A stretch of 41,700 nt of DNA from assembly GCA_937982115.1 (NCBI GenBank), contig CALJNE010000073.1, positions 1 to 41,700 on the forward strand, read 5' to 3'. The stretch is from an uncultured Bacteroidales bacterium. Its GTDB lineage: Bacteria; Bacteroidota; Bacteroidia; Bacteroidales; ML635J-15. Positions 18,185 to 25,876 of the stretch are shown piece by piece (the first letter of the stretch is position 1; each line of letters starts with the position of its first letter). The notes beneath the pieces were generated by a model. That model saw only the letters and a program-made list of their open reading frames with translations, did no database searches and was not told the origin of the DNA. Made by a program: the position numbers and the translations under genes.

Positions 18185-21100
18185 TCTTGTATAATTTTTA
18201 AGGTTTTACCATCATTGATTTTTAAATTTCTTAGATAGAGCAATAAATCATTTGTTTTGATATGAAATCTTACCTCATTTCCATCAATTTCAACATCATC
18301 GAAGGAAAAGTTTTGTTCATAAACACTCTCATCTGTCTTCAAATTAAAAGTTTGAATATTATTTCCTGAAAATTTTACTTTAGTTGTAGAATTGTTTGGA
18401 TGAAAGAATATTCCTCCTTCGTTGTACCAGTTGCCTTTTATTTCAATATTGAAACCATTATTATTAAACTCTCCTGAGGATAGAATAAGGTTGTTATTTA
18501 TTAAAATGTCTTCATTTATAAATAACTTGTTTAACTTTTGAGGATATCCAATATTTGGAATGTTCTGTTTTGGTAATGAAAGATTATAAAATGGATGCGA
18601 ATTTGTAAATATTTGTTGATCGTTTTGTCCTCTAAAATATACTGTTTTATTTGAGGCATCGAAAATTCCGCCGCTGTTAATCCAATCTCCTTCAATCATA
18701 ATATCCTGTGTATTTGCTTTTAGTTCTCCGGCAATAATCTTAATATCTCCTGTAAGATATAGTCTATTGTTTTCGAGATTAATATGATTTCCTGCGTTTA
18801 ATATGGAAATATTATGAAATTTATTTAATGAATTATTATAAATGAGCTGGTTTTTATCTTCATTATTTCCATCAAAAGTAACAGTATTATTGTTGGCAAT
18901 AAATTCGGATGAATTATAATTATACCAATTTCCGCCTACAGTAAAGTCAATTCCCGAACTATTGAGTTTTCCGTTTGTAATAGTAACATTATTATTTACA
19001 TCAATTGGGCATTTAAGTAATGTTGATTTATTGTTTGATTTATCAACACTTAGATTGTAAAAAGTTTCCATGTTAACACTTGAACCTGTAATTAAAATGT
19101 CGTCAATACAAAGTCCTGGAGAGCTTCCACCACTGTTGTTGTTTATCCATCTGAAAGTGAGTGTTATGACTCCGTTTGCATATTGGCTGATATCAATTCG
19201 TTCAGATTGAACATATATAGGACTGCCATGAATATTATCCATTATTATATTATTATTTATCAGTAATTGACCATAATCTTCTCCACTAACTCCTGCACAT
19301 CTCCACCAGAATTGAAGCATGGCAGTTTCGTATCCTGTTAAATCAATTGTTTTAGTTGCCGAAACATTTGAAGCCGAATTATATAAATAATCATAAGGTA
19401 CGTTTTGTGCAGTTGCTTTAATTGCGAGATCATAATTTGAATTATGAGCATTCCCCGAACATCTTGCCCAGCTTGAAGGTCCTGTGCCTAAAGTAAAACC
19501 ACCATCACTTTCCTCAAATCCTTCGTAATATATAACTTGAGTTGGCTCTTTAATGATGTACGAATCTTTATCACCGGTAAATAAAATTTCTCCGTCATTG
19601 AAAACGTATGTGCCATAATTTATATAATGTCCTTTAATTTCTAATGTTGACTCAAAATCTGTTTCAATCGTACACCCACCATTTATTTTGAAGTCGCCAG
19701 GAACTATAAATTTTGCTTTTTTACCATTTCCTATTTTTATAATGTCATTATTGTCAATCCATTCAAAAGAATTTGTAACATTAAGAGTAAAATTATCTAT
19801 ATTTTCATCTCCAATAATTAAATTTCCAAGAGAGTTTTTCTTAAGTTTTGCAATATTTAAAGAGGATGAGCCTTTAATAATCTGTGTATTTTCGCCCTTC
19901 AAAACAATCTCTCCATTTATTTCAGAAACAATATTTCCATTGTTTATTATATTTCCATAAGCTTTTATTCTCCTGTTATTTGTATTAAAGTTGCCATTTT
20001 TTATTTCCAAATCTGAATATACAATAATATTGCTTAAAGAATTTATATTAACAGATGCTCCATTTGACTTATCAATAATTAATTTATTGAAATTTTCAGA
20101 ACTTTCGTTCCCTTTAATTTCAATATCATCAATTGCAAAACCATAATTTCCCGGACTTGTTGGAAAAGACCCATAAGATATTAAAAACATTCGAAATGTT
20201 ATAATAGTTTCTTTATTGCAAAAGCTGTTTAAAGAATAATTTGCATTTTGCCAGCTAGATGGAATAGAAGATGTGAAAAGATTATTAACTATCTCTGCTC
20301 CATCTGCAAGTAAAACTCCCGTAAATGCATAAGTTCCATTTCCATGGCAGTACCATTTAAAACTAATATTCGCTGAGTTAACATCGGTTAGATCTATTTT
20401 CTTTTGAGCATCAACATAACTATTGTGATTTAATGTTCCATCAAAAGCATAACCAGGTTTATTGTTAAGAAGTGAATATACATTAAGGTCGTAATTCCCT
20501 TGAGCTGATGCCAATCTTTGTCCTGGAATAGCTCCGGATTGCCTTCTCCATTCTGTTTTGCCTGGTACAGAACCGAGTTTCCAACCAGCAGTGCCTCCAT
20601 CAAAATCCTCAAAGCCTGTTTTATATATTGTTACAAGCGGTCCGTTTTTAAGAATAGTAGAGTTCGTATTACCTGTAAAAATTACGCTTCCTGTACCGGG
20701 ATTAAAAATAGAGTAATTTGACCAGTTTCCTTTAATTTCAATATTTTTGTTGTTAGCTTTAAATTCTCCTGTGTTAATGGTTAGATTTCCATTTATCTTC
20801 AGATCGTTATTTATAAGTTGGACGATATCCGAGCTTATGATAATATTATTATAGTAATTGTTTCCTGGATCAAAAATATGAATACCACCGGACTCTGAAC
20901 AGCCTGATTTTGCAAATTCAATGTTACCTGACGATGCAGTTATTGTACCATCTTCAATTGAGGCATCTCCATATATTTTTAAAGTATAGTTATTTAAATT
21001 CAGGTTTCCTCCTTGTTGTATATAAATACTTTTCACTGACACATTGTTGTCTAAGACAGGATTATACTGTGCTCCTGCTAATATAAAAACATCATCGGTA

Positions 21101-24090
21101 CATTCAGGAACTGAATTTCCACACCAGTTGGCAGCATTATACCAATTAGAATTTACACTGCCCTTCCATGTGTTTTGGTTATAGGTCATAAAACTTAATA
21201 CATTCGACGACCATGTACTTGTGGCAGTGTTGTTTGCTTTAATTCTGAATTGATAGATTGAATTATTTTCTGTAATTGTGAAGTTATATGGTGATGAAAC
21301 ATTCTCTATTATATTAGTACTATTTTGTGGATTACATCCTGGTGTGTTACACCAATGCAGGTCGTAGCTGTCGGCATTACTTGCAGATTGCCAGATAATC
21401 GAAATATTAGAACCTGCACAACCCTCTGAATTTTCAGTTGTAATTATAAAGTTTCCGGGTGGATCTATTACATTTATACAGTTAGAAAATGCTTCGTTCA
21501 AAATTCCACTATGTTGAGCCTTAATTTTTAATCCATCGGGATTACAGTCTTCTAAGCTGTCATATAAAAGATTTGTCCATAATGCAATTCCGTTTGTGAT
21601 GTTTTTTGTTAATCCCGAAGATGATGAAAGATTACCGCTTCCGTTATAAACTATTAAAGTAATGTTTCCTGATGAGTAATCTAAGTCTAAATTGTTATAA
21701 GTATCAACAGCATAAACCTTGGCTTCAAATGAAGTGTTTTTTGCAATAATTGATGGTGGAAAATTGGCTGCGAATAAAAGTTTTTCAGCTTCAACTACTA
21801 TATTTATGTTGTTTCCTGTTATATTGCTGTTGAATATATTGGCAAACTGAGTGCCATTGTCGTAAGCTTGCATACCGTGTTCTGTTGAGGATATTGAAAA
21901 TTGAAGAATTCCGTTATCTGTAATATTTGATGTGTTAAGATATACATACAAACTTATTTCTGTTGATGAAGCATCAGAAATTTCAAGGTTACCTGAATTT
22001 ATATTTATGTCAATATATGAATCTGTTATTGTTGCTGAACTAATATTTATCCAATTGCTTGTGTTATGATTGTATAATTTTACTCCTTGAATGTGGCTGC
22101 TCCAGTTGGAATTATTATTTGGTCCTGGTTTAATTCGGATTTTACTTACAAACGTACTTTTGTTATCTGATGATCCTAAATCTGTTATTTTGAATTTGAA
22201 AACTTCCTTTGCAGTTGTATAAGTAACATTGTTTACTGAAGAAATTGTTGTTGATGTTACTTGTGAATTTGGTTCTTGGGCTTCAGCATCATAATCTGTT
22301 CCAAAAACACATGAAACTTTCCATGAATTTAATGTTGGACTACCTCCATCATAAGTTAAAATTGATTTTAAATAAATCGTATTATAAGTAGAAGTATTTA
22401 AAGATGTGATAATAATAGGCGAGGATGCAATTCCAGAAGAATTCCCCGATATATCAGTATCAGGAATAAGTGTTGGGGTGCCTGAATTGTTGTATAAAAC
22501 CTGAATTTTTACATTCCCATAGGTTTCTGTTTCATCCCATGTAATTTCATTCCATGAGTTTGCTCCAATGAATGAGCTGAAATATATTGGGGTTGATTGT
22601 ACCGTTCCTTCAGAAGGATATCCGGTAAGGTATAAAGAATAGTTTCTTGAATATGATGTGAGCCCTGTAGGGGCAGGGTCTGGTAATGGATGCGAATAAG
22701 TATAGCTTTTAGCATAAGCTTCTGTAGATGACGCGCTGTTATATCTGATTTGGTTTGAAGTACTGGTTGAATTAATTGCTATATAATAAGTTCCTGCAGA
22801 AATTGTTGGATTAGATGTTGTTGGAATGTTATACCATGCTGCTGCTGTTCCGGTTATATTTACCTCGTTTGTTACGGCAAGTCTTGTTCTCGGTGTTCCG
22901 CCAGTTCCATCTGCTGCATAAAGAGCCATAGTAAATCTTGAATTATTTACTGTAGATGAAAAATATATACTTAATGATTGGAGTATAATATCATGCGGAA
23001 TTACAACTTTTTTTGCTGTAAACCATCCACCTGTATGGTCGGAATTACTTCCTATAGATGTAGTCCCGTAATTATTTGATACAATCTCAACGATGTTTGA
23101 GTTGGCAGTTGTATTATTTAAAATATTTGTGTTGAATTGTTCGGTAGTAGTCTGCATCCATTCAGGATCTCCCGAGTTTTTATAAGTAAAACAAAATGTC
23201 TCATTTGACCATGTCCCCCAATTGGTTCCTTCGTCATCAGAAGCTCTTGCTCTTACATAGTAGGTAATATTATTTGTTGTTGGTAGTGCTGGCGAAAGCG
23301 AATTGCAAACAAGGTCGTATTGTGTATTACTACTATATGTTCCGCTAAATGTTTGAGTATATGATGTTCCTGTAAAATCAGCGGAGGTATTAATTTCAAT
23401 CTGAAAACGATTGAATTCAGATGTGTGTGTGCCGCTTAACCTAAATATGGGGTTGCTGCTATTGATATATGAGTTGTTGAAATTTATTTGATTGCTTGAT
23501 CCTGTATTATGAATACTCACGGTAGGTTGAACAATTTCATAAAATATTTTGTAAACAATGTCCCCGTTTGTACTCGGATTTACCCATACCTCGCTTGTGC
23601 AGGAAGAAGTTGTTGACCATTTGGATGAATTTCCTAAATTATTGTTTGTGTAAAATCTACATGCATTTGAAGTGCTGCTTGCATCTCCGGCAATAACTAA
23701 AAAGTATGTTGTATTTGGAGATAATACTGGTAGAGAATTACTGTTATATGTCATTGTTATCCAGCTGTTTGCAGAACTTACTGCTGTCGAGTTTGATGTT
23801 CCATTAGTTACTATTGTATTTGAAGGACTACCATTATTATTGGTCATTATGCGTGCAAATACTTTAAACCCTGATTGAGCTTCGTAGGAATAAACCTGTA
23901 CCTGAGTAATTCTTATTATGGCATTAGGTGTAGTAAAAGGAGAGGCAATTTTTCTATAAGAATTTCCGTTACATTTCATTATATAATAATAATCAGCATT
24001 CCCTAAATTTTCAATAGTATTTTGAGCATTACTTAACTGTAAAGAGAGAATTATAATGCTCAATGAACTAAATATTTTAAATCTTTTCAT
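18181..24090 (-). CDS. Giant secreted multidomain protein without a visible sorting domain
   Basis: A 1969-aa exported protein, signal peptide at 1-23 (IIILSLQLSNAQN). The N-terminal half is Ser/Thr/Asn-rich with fibronectin-like or carbohydrate-binding-like beta modules. An fn3-like segment lies near 900-990 (SNADSYDLHWCN). From about 1000 on there are short beta-helix-type repeats (NLTINTGEFKANNKNIEIKG and similar). These are interrupted by two MAM/jelly-roll-like domains at about 1157-1323 and 1520-1665, each starting with a GFE(D/E).DGG and ending in a F/LxIDDI motif. The C-terminus (LRNLKINDGKTLKIIQE) shows no T9SS sorting domain. The next gene, overlapping by 4 bases, does have one. This may be a partner secreted with it or the product of an old split. 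The substrate or ligand is not known. Confidence 0.8.
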   Translation of the reverse strand: MKRFKIFSSLSIIILSLQLSNAQNTIENLGNADYYYIMKCNGNSYRKIASPFTTPNAIIRITQVQVYSYEAQSGFKVFARIMTNNNGSPSNTIVTNGTSNSTAVSSANSWITMTYNSNSLPVLSPNTTYFLVIAGDASSTSNACRFYTNNNLGNSSKWSTTSSCTSEVWVNPSTNGDIVYKIFYEIVQPTVSIHNTGSSNQINFNNSYINSSNPIFRLSGTHTSEFNRFQIEINTSADFTGTSYTQTFSGTYSSNTQYDLVCNSLSPALPTTNNITYYVRARASDDEGTNWGTWSNETFCFTYKNSGDPEWMQTTTEQFNTNILNNTTANSNIVEIVSNNYGTTSIGSNSDHTGGWFTAKKVVIPHDIILQSLSIYFSSTVNNSRFTMALYAADGTGGTPRTRLAVTNEVNITGTAAAWYNIPTTSNPTISAGTYYIAINSTSTSNQIRYNSASSTEAYAKSYTYSHPLPDPAPTGLTSYSRNYSLYLTGYPSEGTVQSTPIYFSSFIGANSWNEITWDETETYGNVKIQVLYNNSGTPTLIPDTDISGNSSGIASSPIIITSLNTSTYNTIYLKSILTYDGGSPTLNSWKVSCVFGTDYDAEAQEPNSQVTSTTISSVNNVTYTTAKEVFKFKITDLGSSDNKSTFVSKIRIKPGPNNNSNWSSHIQGVKLYNHNTSNWINISSATITDSYIDININSGNLEISDASSTEISLYVYLNTSNITDNGILQFSISSTEHGMQAYDNGTQFANIFNSNITGNNINIVVEAEKLLFAANFPPSIIAKNTSFEAKVYAVDTYNNLDLDYSSGNITLIVYNGSGNLSSSSGLTKNITNGIALWTNLLYDSLEDCNPDGLKIKAQHSGILNEAFSNCINVIDPPGNFIITTENSEGCAGSNISIIWQSASNADSYDLHWCNTPGCNPQNSTNIIENVSSPYNFTITENNSIYQFRIKANNTATSTWSSNVLSFMTYNQNTWKGSVNSNWYNAANWCGNSVPECTDDVFILAGAQYNPVLDNNVSVKSIYIQQGGNLNLNNYTLKIYGDASIEDGTITASSGNIEFAKSGCSESGGIHIFDPGNNYYNNIIISSDIVQLINNDLKINGNLTINTGEFKANNKNIEIKGNWSNYSIFNPGTGSVIFTGNTNSTILKNGPLVTIYKTGFEDFDGGTAGWKLGSVPGKTEWRRQSGAIPGQRLASAQGNYDLNVYSLLNNKPGYAFDGTLNHNSYVDAQKKIDLTDVNSANISFKWYCHGNGTYAFTGVLLADGAEIVNNLFTSSIPSSWQNANYSLNSFCNKETIITFRMFLISYGSFPTSPGNYGFAIDDIEIKGNESSENFNKLIIDKSNGASVNINSLSNIIVYSDLEIKNGNFNTNNRRIKAYGNIINNGNIVSEINGEIVLKGENTQIIKGSSSLNIAKLKKNSLGNLIIGDENIDNFTLNVTNSFEWIDNNDIIKIGNGKKAKFIVPGDFKINGGCTIETDFESTLEIKGHYINYGTYVFNDGEILFTGDKDSYIIKEPTQVIYYEGFEESDGGFTLGTGPSSWARCSGNAHNSNYDLAIKATAQNVPYDYLYNSASNVSATKTIDLTGYETAMLQFWWRCAGVSGEDYGQLLINNNIIMDNIHGSPIYVQSERIDISQYANGVITLTFRWINNNSGGSSPGLCIDDILITGSSVNMETFYNLSVDKSNNKSTLLKCPIDVNNNVTITNGKLNSSGIDFTVGGNWYNYNSSEFIANNNTVTFDGNNEDKNQLIYNNSLNKFHNISILNAGNHINLENNRLYLTGDIKIIAGELKANTQDIMIEGDWINSGGIFDASNKTVYFRGQNDQQIFTNSHPFYNLSLPKQNIPNIGYPQKLNKLFINEDILINNNLILSSGEFNNNGFNIEIKGNWYNEGGIFFHPNNSTTKVKFSGNNIQTFNLKTDESVYEQNFSFDDVEIDGNEVRFHIKTNDLLLYLRNLKINDGKTLKIIQE

Positions 24091-24112
24091 AAATTTTTTT
24101 TGTTTTATTTCC

Positions 24113-24129
24113 TTAAACTTAAAGTTTAA
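24113..24129. promoter_or_regulatory. 17-bp palindrome, possible operator
   Basis: TTAAACTT-A-AAGTTTAA is a perfect inverted repeat with 8-bp arms around one base. It lies 10 bases downstream of the predicted -7 box and 22 bases before the ATG of the 1969-aa gene, so it would straddle the first transcribed bases. A repressor site there is plausible, but its regulator is unknown. Confidence 0.4.
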
Positions 24130-24138
24130 ACCTCAATG

Positions 24139-24146
24139 CAAATTTA
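24139..24146 (-). promoter_or_regulatory. Predicted -7 box of the giant secreted-protein pair
   Basis: TAAATTTG on the minus strand fits TAnnTTTG, 48 bases before the ATG at 24090. The -33 element is weak. Confidence 0.45.
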
Positions 24147-24413
24147 TGTATATAAAAATTAAGAAATTTAAACTTTTATTGCTTTGTAGTATTAATTGAT
24201 AAATTATTACATTTAAATTTGTCGAAAAAGCTACTTTTTAACTTTAAAAAAATTTTTTTTATCCGGCACTAAATATATTTATTTATATATGTATTAAAAA
24301 GATAATTTACAACGCTAAAGTCAAAGTTATAGAATTTGGGATAATTCCGAAATAAAACTAAATTGCGAAATTTATAATGACAGGTTTTATATAACCTTTA
24401 AAGGTGTAAAAAA

Positions 24414-25568
24414 TTAATTCTTTTTGTATTTTTTCTTGTAGTCCAGAGGTGTTATACCTACAAATTTTTTGAAAACAGGGTAAAAAACATTTCTTGTTTT
24501 ATAACCACAAGATTTGGCAATACCTTCAATAGAAAAATTATCATATTTTGAGTCGCTAAGCATAAGTTTTGCTTTTTCTATTCTATATTGATTAACAAAA
24601 TTATAAAAGTTCACTCCAAATTCTTCGTTAATAACGTATGAAATATAATTTTTATGAATTTGCATATCATTAGCAAGGTCATCAAGAGATAATTCAGGAT
24701 TGAGATATAATTCTTTTTCTTCCATTAATTTTTTTATTGTGGCAGCAAGTTCGACGCTTTGAGATTTTGTAAGTAATTCCTGTCTTTTTGGTTCAGAGTT
24801 TTGTTCTTTTTCTTCAACAAACGGGTCGGAAATTTTTGATTGTTGGTTTTTAATGTAGATATCTTTTTGTTTCAAACCCCAAATACCTACAATAAAAATA
24901 TGTACTGAAACAATTGAAAAATAAACAGGTTCTGTGATGTTTAGTTTTGGAAATAGGAAAATTATAATCTCAAGAGCAAAATAAATTAAATAAAGTACAA
25001 CAAATGCAATTAACCAGTTCAAATTTATTTTTTCAGTATAAGAGTAATTTTTAAGAATATTTCGCCTGTGCAAAATAAGTTTTTTAATCATTAATATTGA
25101 ATAAACAATCCATTGAATAAATAAAATTAAAACTGATAAATTTATTACTGACATGAAATAAAACAAATTCTGATACTGAAAAGCTTGAGATTTCGGTAGT
25201 AAAAGCAGCAATTTTTCTTGCGAACTCAAAAACAAAAAGCTTATAATTTGTAAGGTAAATAGACTTAAAGCAGGGATAAAATGTTTTAATATTTTTTTAT
25301 TAAGTGAAAAATTTTCTTCACTAATAATTCTAATATAAAGATACATTAAAGGCCAGTCACATAACGATAAAGAAGATATAAGTAAATAGAATAAAATATT
25401 TATCTTTTGAATCTGAAAAATATGAAAATTAGCAAATAAAAAACCTTGTATAAAAAAATTTAACATATAAAAACCAAGGATTTTGCTGCTAAGTTTACGT
25501 TTACTAAAAAACATTATTGCAAAAACATAGGAATGTAGTACAGCAAAAATTATTAAAAAGAAATCCAT
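24414..25568 (-). CDS. Membrane-anchored AraC-type transcriptional regulator
   Basis: A 384-aa one-component regulator. About seven hydrophobic helices cover residues 1-235 (from FLIIFAVLHSYVFAIMFF to VSVHIFIVGIWGLK). A charged linker precedes the AraC/HTH_18 DNA-binding domain at about 280-384: LSLDDLANDMQIHKNYISYVINEEFG is the first helix-turn-helix, and SIEGIAKSCGYKTRNVFYPVFKKFVGITPLDYKKK the second with the usual AraC signature. It would sense a membrane or envelope signal and act on nearby promoters. It is divergent from the SprB-repeat gene at 25877 and upstream of the giant protein pair. It resembles the regulator at 34026-35123 in size and layout. Confidence 0.88.
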   Translation of the reverse strand: MDFFLIIFAVLHSYVFAIMFFSKRKLSSKILGFYMLNFFIQGFLFANFHIFQIQKINILFYLLISSLSLCDWPLMYLYIRIISEENFSLNKKILKHFIPALSLFTLQIISFLFLSSQEKLLLLLPKSQAFQYQNLFYFMSVINLSVLILFIQWIVYSILMIKKLILHRRNILKNYSYTEKINLNWLIAFVVLYLIYFALEIIIFLFPKLNITEPVYFSIVSVHIFIVGIWGLKQKDIYIKNQQSKISDPFVEEKEQNSEPKRQELLTKSQSVELAATIKKLMEEKELYLNPELSLDDLANDMQIHKNYISYVINEEFGVNFYNFVNQYRIEKAKLMLSDSKYDNFSIEGIAKSCGYKTRNVFYPVFKKFVGITPLDYKKKYKKN

Positions 25569-25876
25569 TTTAAAATATTTTTGTAAATACGAAAATACAA
25601 AAATTATAATTAAAAACGCTTTAAAGAAGGTTTTTTATGAGATATATGTATTAATTCATAACAATTATATTAAAATAATAATGTTTCGTATCCTTTATAA
25701 AGTTCTAAAAATCAGAACTTTAAATTTTATAAAAAGTTAAACGAGATATTATCTGTATTAATTTATAAAACTAATATTAATCTTCTATTAATAAACAAAT
25801 TATAATAGTAAATAAAGCTGTAAATTCGTGATAAATTTTTGAGATAAAGTATTTCATTTACTGAAATCTTATAAAA
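25569..25876. other. Divergent AT-rich spacer with a 9-bp inverted repeat
   Basis: This spacer of 308 bases separates the minus-strand AraC-type gene from the plus-strand SprB-repeat gene. No small gene is convincing. It contains the hairpin at 25698-25722. Elements such as TATTTTCG on the minus strand near the AraC start could be -7 boxes but are not clear matches. Confidence 0.6.
25698..25722. promoter_or_regulatory. Inverted repeat, possible operator of divergent genes
   Basis: TAAAGTTCT and AGAACTTTA form perfect 9-bp arms around the 7-base loop AAAAATC. It lies near the middle of the divergent spacer, about 130 bases from the AraC ATG and 155 from the surface-protein ATG. The AraC-type regulator next door is the obvious candidate binder, by inference only. 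A terminator is unlikely, as there is no T-run. Confidence 0.4.

Larger units (their letters stand above)
24091..24413. other. AT-rich intergenic spacer with promoter and palindrome
   Basis: No reading frame or RNA gene is seen between the two minus-strand genes. The left part holds the -7 box and palindrome listed separately. The rest is AT-rich. A weak 5-bp hairpin (AGGTT/AACCT at 24382-24397) lies downstream of the AraC-type gene but lacks the strong stem and T-run of a terminator. Confidence 0.6.

Noticed and set aside
24382-24397. AGGTT/AACCT hairpin after the first AraC-type gene as a terminator
   Set aside because: The stem is five base pairs, AT-rich, and lacks a following T-run on the coding strand.
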